Assembly (NCBI GenBank): GCA_016288055.1
Contig: JAEEXZ010000005.1
Location: 1-64,000, forward strand
Length of the DNA stretch: 64,000 nt
From: Bacteroidales bacterium
GTDB taxonomy: Bacteria > Bacteroidota > Bacteroidia > Bacteroidales > UBA932
Direction of reading: 5' to 3'
Shown here piece after piece: positions 38,720-48,425 of the stretch (position 1 is the first letter of the stretch; each line of letters starts with the position of its first letter). The notes under the pieces were generated by a model. It searched no databases. It was not told the origin of the DNA and was given only the letters and a program-made list of their open reading frames with translations. The position numbers and the translations under genes are program-made.

Positions 38720-39745
38720 CTACTTCTTTCCTGCGATGGCGTAGGTGAAGCCCAGCTCGAAGAATTCCTTGAACTGGATACCCTTGGCATCGATGGGACC
38801 GCCTGCCTGGGAAGCCTTGACCAGCACGAGGGGATCGTAGATCATGTAGGTGCTCAGGTTGATGGCGAAGAAACGGGCCACTTTCCAGCTGATCTTGTTG
38901 TCCCAGGTAATACGGGGCTCTACCTTGGGGGTGAGGTAGTTGTAGAACAGGGTGGCCTGTGTGGCGTAGGAGAAGTTCCCGTTAATCACCCAGCTCATGT
39001 CCAGCTTGAGCTGGGCACCGAATTCCATACGGTGATTGCGGTACTCGTCCGTGCTGCCCTCGACAAGGTCCATACCGTAGGTCTTGCGAAGTTCCGGGAT
39101 GGAAACGATTACGGCACCTCCGGAGACCGGGGCAACGTTGAGGGAGAACCAGGGCTTCGGGGTCCAGAGCACACCGACACCGACATTGATGTAGGCGGGG
39201 GCGAACAGGCCGCTCTTGAGCTTGCGGGCGTCCAGCCAATCCTGCTTGGTGGGCTCGTCCTGTCCGTCGGCGGCAGGGGTCTTGTAGTCGTAGTTGTTGT
39301 CGAACTGGGTGCGGAAGTCGAAACTGGCGGAATAGGCCAGGTGCTTCACGGGCGTCTCGTAGCCCCACTTGGACTCGAAGTAGATGCGGTCCTTGTTCTT
39401 CTGGAGAATGGGCTTGTCTGCGCTGTACAGGAAGCCGTAGTCCAGCACCAGGTGATTGGTGCCGATGAGTTTGCCTTTGGCGTAGTTGCAGCTGCCGTCA
39501 ATGTTGCCGGCCAGCGTAACGGTGTTGTAACCACCGGCGGCCCACTGGCTCAGGAAAGTCTGGCCGAAGCTGAGGTTGGTCACGAGCTTGTTGTCCCAGT
39601 AACGGGGCTTTTCCACCTTCTCGGGGACGTCTTCGGCTGCGCTGAGGGCAGCCGCTGCCTCTGCGGCAGCCGTCTGGGTGTTCTGGGCCCATGCCGCCAT
39701 GGCGACAAACAGGCCGGTCAGGGTGAGGAACAGAGTTTTCTTCAT
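38720..39745 (-). CDS. DUF3078-like outer membrane protein
   Basis: Signal peptide MKKTLFLTLTGLFVAMAAWAQ; WDNKLVTNLSFGQTFLSQWAAGGYNTVTLAGN; aromatic C-term. Confidence 0.8.
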   Translation of the reverse strand: MKKTLFLTLTGLFVAMAAWAQNTQTAAAEAAAALSAAEDVPEKVEKPRYWDNKLVTNLSFGQTFLSQWAAGGYNTVTLAGNIDGSCNYAKGKLIGTNHLVLDYGFLYSADKPILQKNKDRIYFESKWGYETPVKHLAYSASFDFRTQFDNNYDYKTPAADGQDEPTKQDWLDARKLKSGLFAPAYINVGVGVLWTPKPWFSLNVAPVSGGAVIVSIPELRKTYGMDLVEGSTDEYRNHRMEFGAQLKLDMSWVINGNFSYATQATLFYNYLTPKVEPRITWDNKISWKVARFFAINLSTYMIYDPLVLVKASQAGGPIDAKGIQFKEFFELGFTYAIAGKK

Positions 39746-39756
39746 AGGTAGAACGA

Positions 39757-41235
39757 TTAATAGGAACGTGCGAACAGCACACGCTGGTGGGAAGGCTTGC
39801 CGGTGTAGATGCACTTGCCTTCTTCCATGCAGACGGCACTGTCCACGGGAATGCAGCGGATGGTTGCTTTCGTCTCTTCCTGGATGCGGGCCTCTGTCTC
39901 GGCGGTGCCGTCCCAGTGGCACAGCAGGAAGCCGCCCTTCTCGATCTCTTCCTTGAACTCCTCCCAGGTATCCACCTTGCGGATGGAAGCGTCGCGGAAG
40001 GCGAGGGCTTTGTTGTAGATATTCTTCTGGATGTCGTCCAGCAGGCCGATGATGCGGTCTTCCAGACCCTCCAGCGGTTCGGAAATCTTTTCGAGGGTGT
40101 CGCGACGGGCTACCTCGACGGTGCCGTTCTGCAGGTCGCGGGGACCCATGGCCAGGCGTACGGGCACGCCCTTGAGCTCCCACTCGGCGAACTTGAAGCC
40201 GGGGCGGAGGGTGTCACGGTCGTCGATCTCGACGCTGTGGCCTTTGGCCTCCAGGGCCTTCTTCACTTCGTACATCTTGTCCAGGACGGCGTTGCGCTCC
40301 TCGTCGCTCTTGTAGATGGGAACCATGACTACCTGGATGGGGGCCAGGGCCGGAGGAAGGACCAGGCCGTTGTCGTCTCCGTGGGCCATGATGAGGGCAC
40401 CCATCAGACGGGTGCTCACGCCCCAGGAAGTAGCCCAGACGTAGTCCTGCTTACCTTCCTTGTTGGTGAACTGCACGTCGAAGCTCTTGGCGAAGTTCTG
40501 GCCCAGGAAGTGGGAAGTACCGGCCTGCAGGGCCTTTCCGTCCTGCATGAGGGCTTCGATGGTCATGGTGTCCAGGGCGCCGGCGAAGCGCTCGCCGGGG
40601 CTCTTGTGGCCTACCACCACGGGCAGGGCCATCACCTCGCGGGCGAACTTGGCATAGACGTTGACCATCTGCTCCTTGCGTGCCTCGGCCTCTTCGGCGG
40701 TGGCGTGGGCGGTGTGGCCTTCCTGCCACAGGAATTCAGCCGTGCGCAGGAACAGGCGGGTGCGCATTTCCCAGCGCACGACGTTGCACCACTGGTTGCA
40801 CAGGATGGGGAGGTCTCTCCAGCTGTGGATCCAGTTCTGGTAGGTGTTCCAGATGATGGTTTCGGAGGTGGGGCGGACGATGAGCTCTTCCTCAAGTTTG
40901 GCTTCGGGGTCCACCACGATGCCGTTTCCGTTAGGGTCGTTCATGAGGCGGTGGTGGGTGACCACGGCGCACTCCTTGGCGAATCCGGCTACATGTTCGG
41001 CCTCACGGCTGAAGAAACTCTTTGGGATGAACAGGGGGAAGTAGGCGTTCTTGACGCCGGTTTCCTTGAACATGTCATCCAGAATACGCTGCATCTTTTC
41101 CCAGATGGCGTATCCATAGGGTTTGATGACCATGCAGCCACGGACGGCGGACTGCTCCGCGAGGTCTGCTTTCACAACAAGGTCATTGTACCACTGCGAG
41201 TAATTTTCTTCCCGTTTGGTTACCTCTTTTGCCAT
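39757..41235 (-). CDS. proS: Prolyl-tRNA synthetase
   Basis: 492 aa; [36 protein letters not shown]. Confidence 0.95.
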   Translation of the reverse strand: MAKEVTKREENYSQWYNDLVVKADLAEQSAVRGCMVIKPYGYAIWEKMQRILDDMFKETGVKNAYFPLFIPKSFFSREAEHVAGFAKECAVVTHHRLMNDPNGNGIVVDPEAKLEEELIVRPTSETIIWNTYQNWIHSWRDLPILCNQWCNVVRWEMRTRLFLRTAEFLWQEGHTAHATAEEAEARKEQMVNVYAKFAREVMALPVVVGHKSPGERFAGALDTMTIEALMQDGKALQAGTSHFLGQNFAKSFDVQFTNKEGKQDYVWATSWGVSTRLMGALIMAHGDDNGLVLPPALAPIQVVMVPIYKSDEERNAVLDKMYEVKKALEAKGHSVEIDDRDTLRPGFKFAEWELKGVPVRLAMGPRDLQNGTVEVARRDTLEKISEPLEGLEDRIIGLLDDIQKNIYNKALAFRDASIRKVDTWEEFKEEIEKGGFLLCHWDGTAETEARIQEETKATIRCIPVDSAVCMEEGKCIYTGKPSHQRVLFARSY

Positions 41236-41382
41236 AATTGTATTTGCTTTTTTACGTTTTTGTCTTTAATATTGTCTGAAGGATGCCGGAGAAAAGGTAC
41301 GGATATTGCATTATCTACCCCCGGGGCCGGCAATCCGGCCACAAAGATACTTATTTTTATTGGATTATAAGGAGGAAGTAAG

Positions 41383-42621
41383 ATGAAAAAGCTATTCTTG
41401 GGATATGCCGCCGCGGCGTTAGCCGCCATGTCCTGCTCTTCCATGGCCAGCCTTCAGACCCAGGTTTACGATGACGGCATCTACAACCGTCCTTCCGTCG
41501 CCGAGGTCCCGGCCGGCAACGTGTACGACGAAGAAGTGGATGTCCTTCTGGCCCAAAGCAAAGAATCCCCCGTCTATATTGTCAGTGAAGGCGACACGCT
41601 CGTAGTGCCTGCCGGCAAGTCCGTGCGCTTCGGCGATTCCGCCATCACGATCGTGGACACTACACAGCCCGCCTGGGCGTGGGATTATTCGTGGTATTAC
41701 AGCCCCTGGTACTTCCGGCACTATACCGGACCCTGGTACTATGGCAGCTGGGCGTGGGACCCCTGGTACTATGGCAGCTGGGCGTGGGACCCCTGGTACT
41801 ATGACAGCTGGTATTTCGACAGCTGGTACTACCGCCCGTGGCACTATCGGCCCTGGCACCGCGCCTACTGGCACAGTTACGGTTACTGGAGCTGGCACAG
41901 CCCCTGGTATTACAGCAGCTGGGCATGGGATCCCTGGTACTATGACAGCTGGTACTACCGTCACCACTATTACGGTTATCATGGCTATTACGGCCATTAT
42001 TCCCACTCGCGCCATCTGTTCGGCCCCGAGAACAACGGCCGCCAGAGCGTAACTCGCAAGACGAGGTCGTCATCGGCCTACGGCAGCGGTACGCGCAGCA
42101 GCCGCACCGCCCGTTACAGCCGTTCTTCCGGAACGCGCTCCAGTTATGGCACCCGTTCCAGCTATGGCACCCGTTCCACGGTTAGTCGTTCCCATTCGGG
42201 CAATGCGTCCCGCGTGCGCTCCAGCAGCGAAGTCCGTTCGCGCTCCAGAAGCGCAAACCGTACGCACTCCGGAAACGTTTCCCGTTCCAGCGGAGGCTCC
42301 AGCCGTTCACATTCCGGCAGCTCCGTCCGTTCGCACAGCAACTCGAACTACCGTTCGTCGGGCAGTTCCAACCGTTCGCACGGCAGCTCGAACTATCGTT
42401 CTTCGGGAAGCTCCAGCCGTTCCCATTCCGGCAGCTCCGTCCGTTCGTCCGGCAGTTCCAGCCGCAGCAGTTCGCGTTCGTCGGGCAGCAGCCACTACAG
42501 CGGCAGCCGTTCTTCCGGCGGCAGCAGCCATTATTCCGGCGGAAGCCATTCTTCCGGTGGCAGCCGCTCTTCCGGTGGCAGTCATTCTTCCGGCGGCAGC
42601 CGCTCCGGAGGACGTCACTAA
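41383..42621 (+). CDS. Trp/Tyr-repeat and Ser-rich lipoprotein of unknown function
   Basis: Lipobox AAMSC; WYYGSWAWDP repeats followed by a long RSSGSSRSHSGSS-type tail. Confidence 0.85.
   Translation: MKKLFLGYAAAALAAMSCSSMASLQTQVYDDGIYNRPSVAEVPAGNVYDEEVDVLLAQSKESPVYIVSEGDTLVVPAGKSVRFGDSAITIVDTTQPAWAWDYSWYYSPWYFRHYTGPWYYGSWAWDPWYYGSWAWDPWYYDSWYFDSWYYRPWHYRPWHRAYWHSYGYWSWHSPWYYSSWAWDPWYYDSWYYRHHYYGYHGYYGHYSHSRHLFGPENNGRQSVTRKTRSSSAYGSGTRSSRTARYSRSSGTRSSYGTRSSYGTRSTVSRSHSGNASRVRSSSEVRSRSRSANRTHSGNVSRSSGGSSRSHSGSSVRSHSNSNYRSSGSSNRSHGSSNYRSSGSSSRSHSGSSVRSSGSSSRSSSRSSGSSHYSGSRSSGGSSHYSGGSHSSGGSRSSGGSHSSGGSRSGGRH
41731..41820 (+). repeat. 30-bp tandem coding repeats encoding PWYYGSWAWD
   Basis: ccctggtactatggcagctgggcgtgggac at 41731 and 41761, degenerate copy at 41791. 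Confidence 0.95.
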
Positions 42622-42636
42622 TCGTAATGAACCATC

Positions 42637-44358
42637 ATGAAAAAGACTGTTTTATTTGTGGCGGCCCTCACCGTGACGGTGGCGGCGTCGGCCCAATCCT
42701 GGCAGGACGCCCTGCTTTATTCTGAAAACAATTACGGCGGCACGGCGCGCAGCGTCGCGCTGGGCAATGCCCTCACGGCCGTCGGCGGAGATATGGGTTC
42801 CATCGGCCTGAATCCGGCCGGGTCGGCTGTGGCAGGCTATTCCCAGATGGGCATCACCTTCGGCCTGTCGGGGTCTGCGGCATCGGCCACCAGCACGGAT
42901 CCGGAAGTCGCTTTCGGAGACCGCGTGCAGACCAACTGGGCACGGCTTAAAATGCCCAATGTCGGCTTTGTTATCAACATGAACACGGGGAACCGCAGCG
43001 GCCTGCGCAGGGTTTCGTTCGGCTTCGTGTCCAATGCTACCCATGATTATACTTCCCGCATGTATGCAGGCGGCGTGAATGCGTCCAACTCTTTCTGCGG
43101 CAGCGTGGCTTCGTCGGCCGCCGGTTATCCGGAGGATGTGCTCTCCGGGGCTTCTTCCACCTGCGACTGGTGGAACCTGGATGAGTTCAACGATACCTAC
43201 GGGCTTGACTGGAGAGATATGGTGGCCTACCGCAGCGGTATCTTCGGTAACGTGAACGGCCGCTACCTGGGCCTCACGGACTGGGACAAGGACGGCCATA
43301 ATACCGGCGTCCTGGCACCTCTTTACCAGAAGTTCGGCTTCCAGACTAAGGGTTACAAGCACGATTTCCTGCTCAACGTCGGTTTCAATTTCAACAACGA
43401 GGTCTATTTGGGCGCGTCCGTAGGCCTTGTCCGGCTTGCTTACGGCCAGTCGGAATACTGGTATGAGGCTCCCAACGGTTACGACGAGTTCCCCGCCATC
43501 CCGTTTGACACCAACCCCAACGCCCGGTTCAATTATCTGGAGATGAAGCGCATCTTCGAGGCCACCGGTTCCGGCGCTTACCTCAAGGTGGGCGTCATCT
43601 ATGCTCCGGCCGGAACGGGTCTCCGTATGGGCGCCGCCCTGCAGACTCCTACCATCACCAACATAGACACGCGCATGTCCTATTACGGAAAGGCTTCGGT
43701 CACGGGCGTTGCCCTGCCTTCCGTCACCTCTCCCGAGTGGGACGACGCCTATGCCCTCGTGAGCCCGTGCCGCTTCAATGCCGGTCTCGCTTACACGTTC
43801 GGCAAAGCCGGCATGCTCAGCGTGGATTATGAGGTGGCCAATTACCGCCAGGCCTTCTTCCGCAACCAGACGGAAAGCCGCATTTACTATGACAAGTCTT
43901 ACTTCGACTACGCCAATGCCGACATTCGTGATATCCTGGGCATAAGCCATATGCTCCGCATCGGCATGGAAATCAACCTTGCAAAGGGACTTGCCCTGCG
44001 CGGCGGTTACGGTTTCACCACCGCACCCCAGCACAATCGCCTGAACTGGGAATACGATCCTTCCGACAACCTGGATCACCTCGTGGTGAATCCGCTCTCG
44101 GCCCAGGATCGCCTGTCCCTGCTGAAGCAGCAGTTCTCCGTAGGTTTCGGCTACACGCACGGAGCCTGCTACACGGACTTCGCCCTCCGTTACCGCATCG
44201 ATCCCCGCGAGTACTACACGCCGTACCGTTATTACGACTACGAAGGAACCGACTATACGGACAAATATGAGGTGGAGGAAGCGCCCTACGCCGTACCGGA
44301 AGTGTCTGCCAGTTACCGCCGTCTTGAGGCCATGGTTACCTTCGGCGTGAGATTCTGA
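42637..44358 (+). CDS. FadL/TodX-like outer membrane protein
   Basis: Signal peptide; ALLYSENNYGGTARSVALGNALTAVGGDMGSIGLNPAGSAVAGYSQ. Confidence 0.82.
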   Translation: MKKTVLFVAALTVTVAASAQSWQDALLYSENNYGGTARSVALGNALTAVGGDMGSIGLNPAGSAVAGYSQMGITFGLSGSAASATSTDPEVAFGDRVQTNWARLKMPNVGFVINMNTGNRSGLRRVSFGFVSNATHDYTSRMYAGGVNASNSFCGSVASSAAGYPEDVLSGASSTCDWWNLDEFNDTYGLDWRDMVAYRSGIFGNVNGRYLGLTDWDKDGHNTGVLAPLYQKFGFQTKGYKHDFLLNVGFNFNNEVYLGASVGLVRLAYGQSEYWYEAPNGYDEFPAIPFDTNPNARFNYLEMKRIFEATGSGAYLKVGVIYAPAGTGLRMGAALQTPTITNIDTRMSYYGKASVTGVALPSVTSPEWDDAYALVSPCRFNAGLAYTFGKAGMLSVDYEVANYRQAFFRNQTESRIYYDKSYFDYANADIRDILGISHMLRIGMEINLAKGLALRGGYGFTTAPQHNRLNWEYDPSDNLDHLVVNPLSAQDRLSLLKQQFSVGFGYTHGACYTDFALRYRIDPREYYTPYRYYDYEGTDYTDKYEVEEAPYAVPEVSASYRRLEAMVTFGVRF

Positions 44359-44393
44359 CACCCTTTTTCTGCCAATTTGGCAGGGCGTGCCCC

Positions 44394-44410
44394 TTGGCAC
44401 GAAGTTCGAT
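44394..44410 (+). promoter_or_regulatory. Weak sigma-54-like match upstream of dnaK, preceded by a CTGCCAA-T-TTGGCAG dyad
   Basis: ttggcacgaagttcgat; dyad 44369-44383; the -12 GC element is not conserved. Confidence 0.35.
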
Positions 44411-44418
44411 AAATTCCT

Positions 44419-44455
44419 GGCGTCGCCCGACAATGGGCGGCGCCGGTTTTTTATT
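44419..44455 (+). terminator. Intrinsic terminator between the OMP gene and dnaK
   Basis: ggcgtcgcccgacaatgggcggcgccggttttttatt. Confidence 0.75.
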
Positions 44456-44481
44456 AGAAAACAATAAAAGGTAATTATATT

Positions 44482-46365
44482 ATGGGTAAAATCATCGGTA
44501 TCGACCTGGGAACAACCAATTCCTGCGTCGCTGTGATGGAAGGCAACCAGCCTACCGTCATCATCAATAACGAGGGTCAGCGCACCACTCCTTCCGTGGT
44601 CGCCTTCACCGACGGCGGCGAGCGTAAGATCGGCTCGCCTGCAAAACGTCAGGCTATCACCAATCCTAACAACACGGTGTTCTCCATCAAGCGTTTCATG
44701 GGTGAGACCTATGATCAGGTGAATGCAGAAGTGGCCCGCGTGCCCTACAAGGTGGTACGTGGAGAGAATAACACGCCCCGCGTGGACATCAACGGCAAAC
44801 TCTATACGCCGCAGGAAATCTCGGCCATGATTCTTCAGAAGATGAAGAAGACCGCCGAGGAGTACCTGCGTCAGGAAGTGACGGAGGCCGTTATCACGGT
44901 TCCTGCTTACTTCTCCGACTCCCAGCGTCAGGCTACCAAGGAGGCCGGCCGCATCGCGGGCCTGGATGTGAAGCGTATCATCAACGAGCCCACGGCGGCT
45001 GCCCTGGCCTATGGCCTGGACAAGAAGGACAAGGACATGAAGGTGGCGGTCTATGACCTGGGCGGCGGTACTTTCGATATCTCCATCCTGCAGCTCGGTG
45101 ACGGCGTTTTCGAGGTGCTCTCCACCAACGGTGACACCCATCTGGGCGGTGACGACTTCGACCAGGTGATCATTGACTGGCTGGCCGCCGAGTTCGCGGC
45201 CGAAAACGGCGGTATCGACCTCAAGAAGGACCCCATGGCCCTGCAGCGTCTGAAGGAAGCGGCCGAGAAAGCCAAGATCGAGCTTTCCAGCCAGACTTCC
45301 ACCGAAATCAACCTGCCGTACATCATGCCTGTGGACGGCGTGCCCAAGCACCTCGCCAAGACCCTCACCCGGGCCAAGTTCGAGCAGCTTTCCGATGCCC
45401 TGTTCCAGCGTTCCATCGCCCCTTGCCGCCAGGCCCTGAGCGATGCACACCTGAACCCCTCCGACATTGACGAGGTCCTGCTCGTGGGTGGTTCCACCCG
45501 TATCCCTTATGTGCAGGAACTGGTGAAGAACTTCTTCGGAAAGGAGCCCAACAAGAGCGTGAACCCCGACGAGGTGGTCGCCATCGGCGCCTCCATCCAG
45601 GGTGGCGTGCTGGCCGGCGACGTGAAGGATGTCCTGCTGCTGGATGTGACCCCGCTGAGCCTGGGTATCGAGACCCTGGGCGGCGTGATGACCAAACTCA
45701 TCGAGTCCAACACCACCATTCCGGCCAAGAAGAGCCAGATCTTCTCCACGGCGGCCGACAACCAGCCCGGTGTGGAAATCCGCGTCCTGCAGGGCGAGCG
45801 CCCCATGGCCAAGGACAACAAGCAGATTGGCATCTTCCATCTGGACGGCATCGCCCCGGCACCCCGTGGCGTACCTCAGATCGAGGTGACCTTTGATATC
45901 GATGCCAACGGTATCCTCAATGTGAGCGCCGTGGATAAGGCTACCGGCAAGGAGCAGCACATCCGCATCGAGGCCTCCAGCGGCCTGTCCGACGCCGAAA
46001 TCCAGCGCATGCGGGACGAGGCCAAGGCCAACGAAGCCGCCGACAAGGCCGAGAAGGAGCGCATCGACAAGATTAACAGCGCCGACGCCCTCACCTTCCA
46101 GGCCGAGAAGTTCCTGAAGGAGAACGGCGACAAGGTTCCGGCCGATATCAAGGGCGAAGTGGAAACCAACTGCAACCTCCTGAAGGAAGCCGTGAAGGCC
46201 CAGAACGTGGCGGATATCGACCGCTATTCCGAGGCCCTGAACAAAGCCTTCGAGAAGATGTACCAGGCGGGCCAGCAGGCCCAGGGCGGCCCTCAGGGCC
46301 CGTTCCAGGGCGGTCCCCAGGGTCCTCAGCCCGGTCCGCAGGACCAGGGTCCGGACGAGCAGTAA
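44482..46365 (+). CDS. dnaK: Molecular chaperone DnaK
   Basis: [34 protein letters not shown]; 627 aa. Confidence 0.98.
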   Translation: MGKIIGIDLGTTNSCVAVMEGNQPTVIINNEGQRTTPSVVAFTDGGERKIGSPAKRQAITNPNNTVFSIKRFMGETYDQVNAEVARVPYKVVRGENNTPRVDINGKLYTPQEISAMILQKMKKTAEEYLRQEVTEAVITVPAYFSDSQRQATKEAGRIAGLDVKRIINEPTAAALAYGLDKKDKDMKVAVYDLGGGTFDISILQLGDGVFEVLSTNGDTHLGGDDFDQVIIDWLAAEFAAENGGIDLKKDPMALQRLKEAAEKAKIELSSQTSTEINLPYIMPVDGVPKHLAKTLTRAKFEQLSDALFQRSIAPCRQALSDAHLNPSDIDEVLLVGGSTRIPYVQELVKNFFGKEPNKSVNPDEVVAIGASIQGGVLAGDVKDVLLLDVTPLSLGIETLGGVMTKLIESNTTIPAKKSQIFSTAADNQPGVEIRVLQGERPMAKDNKQIGIFHLDGIAPAPRGVPQIEVTFDIDANGILNVSAVDKATGKEQHIRIEASSGLSDAEIQRMRDEAKANEAADKAEKERIDKINSADALTFQAEKFLKENGDKVPADIKGEVETNCNLLKEAVKAQNVADIDRYSEALNKAFEKMYQAGQQAQGGPQGPFQGGPQGPQPGPQDQGPDEQ

Positions 46366-46388
46366 TTCGCTGAATGAGCATACGATGA

Positions 46389-46426
46389 GCGGTTGGCCGA
46401 AGGGCCGGCCGCTTTTTTTGTTTTTT
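46389..46426 (+). terminator. Intrinsic terminator downstream of dnaK
   Basis: gcggttggccgaagggccggccgctttttttg. Confidence 0.85.
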
Positions 46427-46448
46427 AACAAATATCATTGTATCTTTG
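46418..46448 (+). promoter_or_regulatory. Bacteroidetes-type promoter TTG-N20-TATCTTTG
   Basis: ttg 46418-46420, tatctttg 46441-46448, 21 nt before the ATG at 46470. Confidence 0.7.
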
Positions 46449-46469
46449 TATAATACTTAGAAGAAGGAA

Positions 46470-48425
46470 ATGAAATCTGTTAAATGGATAATGGTCCTTT
46501 CCGTTTCCATGCTTCTGGTAGGTTGTGCCTCACAGCGTAAACTTGCCAGACTGGGTGCCGAACGGGTGGACGTATTCAAGAAAGATCTGGCGGATTTTCT
46601 TCCGGACCAGACCGAGGGCGTATTTGAACCGCCCACCGAGATTGTCACCACCGATGAAAACGGCAAAGAAGTCATCCTCATGGCCACCCGTGTGGATGAG
46701 GAGACCGGCGATACCGAGGTGACCGATGTGTTACAAGCCGCCGTGGTGACGGCCCGATTCCAGAACCGGGCCGAGCGCGCCGGCAAGATTGACCTGGAGT
46801 TCCGGATCCGGGTGCCCGAGTCCATGCTGGACAAGAACTGGGAGATTACCCTGGAACCCCACATGTGCATGCAGGGGGATGTGACCTGGCTGGACCCGGT
46901 CATCATTACCGGTACGTCTTTCCAGAACCGGCGCTTGCGCGGGTATGAGCGCTATCAGCGGCTGGTGGACAGCATCGTCACGGATTCGCTGGACCTCACC
47001 TGGCGCTGGCAGCTGGAACGCTTCATCGAACGGAACATCCCGGAGCTCTATGCGTTCCGCTCAGACTCTTCCTACGTGAGCGAAACCTCCTGGTATGGCG
47101 TGAACGGGGTGGAAGCCATCCGCCATTACACCAACCAGTGCCGCCGCAACCGGAACCAGTACAAGATAGACCACCTGGAGGATTATTTCAAGTCCTATGT
47201 GCGTTCCCCTTATCAGGAGAATGCCCGCCTGGACACCCTCCTGGACGGCAACGGCGCCCCGTTCCTGTATGATTATGCCGAGACGGTGGACACCCGCCCC
47301 AAGCTGCGCAAGATTGGCGTGGTGGTTTCCGGCGACATCCGTCGCGACGGCCGGTTGCTGTACAACATCCCGCCCACGGACACGCTCAATTTCTATGTGA
47401 GCAGCCTGTCCAGCTTTGCCAAGGACATCATCCGCTACAAGAAGGAAGTGGTGTACCGCCGCAAGGACGAGAGCACCTCGCGCAACATCATCTTCCCGCT
47501 GGCCAAGTCGGGCCTGTATCCGGAACTGGGGGACAACGCCCGGGAAATCCGGATTATCGAGGAAACCCTCAAGCAGCTTCTGCTGCATGACACCTACGAA
47601 CTGGACAGCCTGGTCATCCGGGCCAACAGTTCCCCGGACGGTCCTTACCGCCGCAACCTGGAGTTGTCGGCCCAGCGTTCGGCCTCCGTGTCGCGCCACT
47701 TCAACGCGTTTATGCGTCACCTGCGCGATTCCGTGGTAGCGGCCCAGGGCTACGCCGTGGATTCCACCGGCCGCATGCAGGCGGCTTTCCAGGTGGAACT
47801 GCCCAAGATCCAGTCCCACGCCACCCCGGAGAACTGGGATGGCCTGGATGCCCTGGTGGCCCAGGATCCCAGCTTCACGCCCACCGACCGCAACCGCTAT
47901 GCCCGTCTGCGGAAGGAGAAGCCCGAAGACCGCCGGGACTACCTGATGAGCCAGGAACGTTTTGGCCCGTATATCCGCGAACAGCTCTATCCCCGCCTGC
48001 GCCGGGTGGACTTCGATTTCCACATGCACCGCCGGGGTATGGTGAAGGATACGGTGGAGACCACCGTGCCGGATGATATCTACCAGGAGGGCCTCCAGGC
48101 CCTGCGGGACCGCGATTACAACAAGGCCATCGAGCTCCTGGCTCCGTACAAGGATTACAACACGGCCGTGGCCTATCTGGCCATGGACCGCAACCTGAGT
48201 GCGCTGCAAATCCTGGAGAAAGAGCCGGAAACTCCGGCCGTCCATTACATGATGGCCATCCTCAAGTCCCGTATGGGTGACTTCCAGGGCGCTGTGAACG
48301 AATACCTGGAAGCCTGCCGCGGAGACCGTATGTACATTGCCAGGGGTAACCTGGATCCTGAGATTTCGGTGCTCATCAAGCGCTATCAACTTCATGTTAC
48401 TCCGGAGGAGGCGGATATGCCGTAA
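46470..48425 (+). CDS. Lipoprotein with OmpA-like and TPR-like regions
   Basis: Lipobox LLVGC; RANSSPDGPYRRNLELSAQRSASVSRHF; repeats near YQEGLQALRDRDYNKAIELL. Confidence 0.75.
   Translation: MKSVKWIMVLSVSMLLVGCASQRKLARLGAERVDVFKKDLADFLPDQTEGVFEPPTEIVTTDENGKEVILMATRVDEETGDTEVTDVLQAAVVTARFQNRAERAGKIDLEFRIRVPESMLDKNWEITLEPHMCMQGDVTWLDPVIITGTSFQNRRLRGYERYQRLVDSIVTDSLDLTWRWQLERFIERNIPELYAFRSDSSYVSETSWYGVNGVEAIRHYTNQCRRNRNQYKIDHLEDYFKSYVRSPYQENARLDTLLDGNGAPFLYDYAETVDTRPKLRKIGVVVSGDIRRDGRLLYNIPPTDTLNFYVSSLSSFAKDIIRYKKEVVYRRKDESTSRNIIFPLAKSGLYPELGDNAREIRIIEETLKQLLLHDTYELDSLVIRANSSPDGPYRRNLELSAQRSASVSRHFNAFMRHLRDSVVAAQGYAVDSTGRMQAAFQVELPKIQSHATPENWDGLDALVAQDPSFTPTDRNRYARLRKEKPEDRRDYLMSQERFGPYIREQLYPRLRRVDFDFHMHRRGMVKDTVETTVPDDIYQEGLQALRDRDYNKAIELLAPYKDYNTAVAYLAMDRNLSALQILEKEPETPAVHYMMAILKSRMGDFQGAVNEYLEACRGDRMYIARGNLDPEISVLIKRYQLHVTPEEADMP

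Noticed and set aside
41731-41820. Possible assembly artefact from exact 30-bp repeats
   Set aside because: The reading frame is maintained through all copies and continues into diverged versions of the same peptide, so a genuine coding repeat is more likely.
44394-44410. Definite sigma-54 promoter for dnaK
   Set aside because: The -24 part fits but the -12 GC is missing; kept only as a weak candidate.
42652-46431. 1259-aa open frame on the minus strand
   Set aside because: Antisense to the FadL-like gene and dnaK; no protein-like motifs; explained by codon bias.
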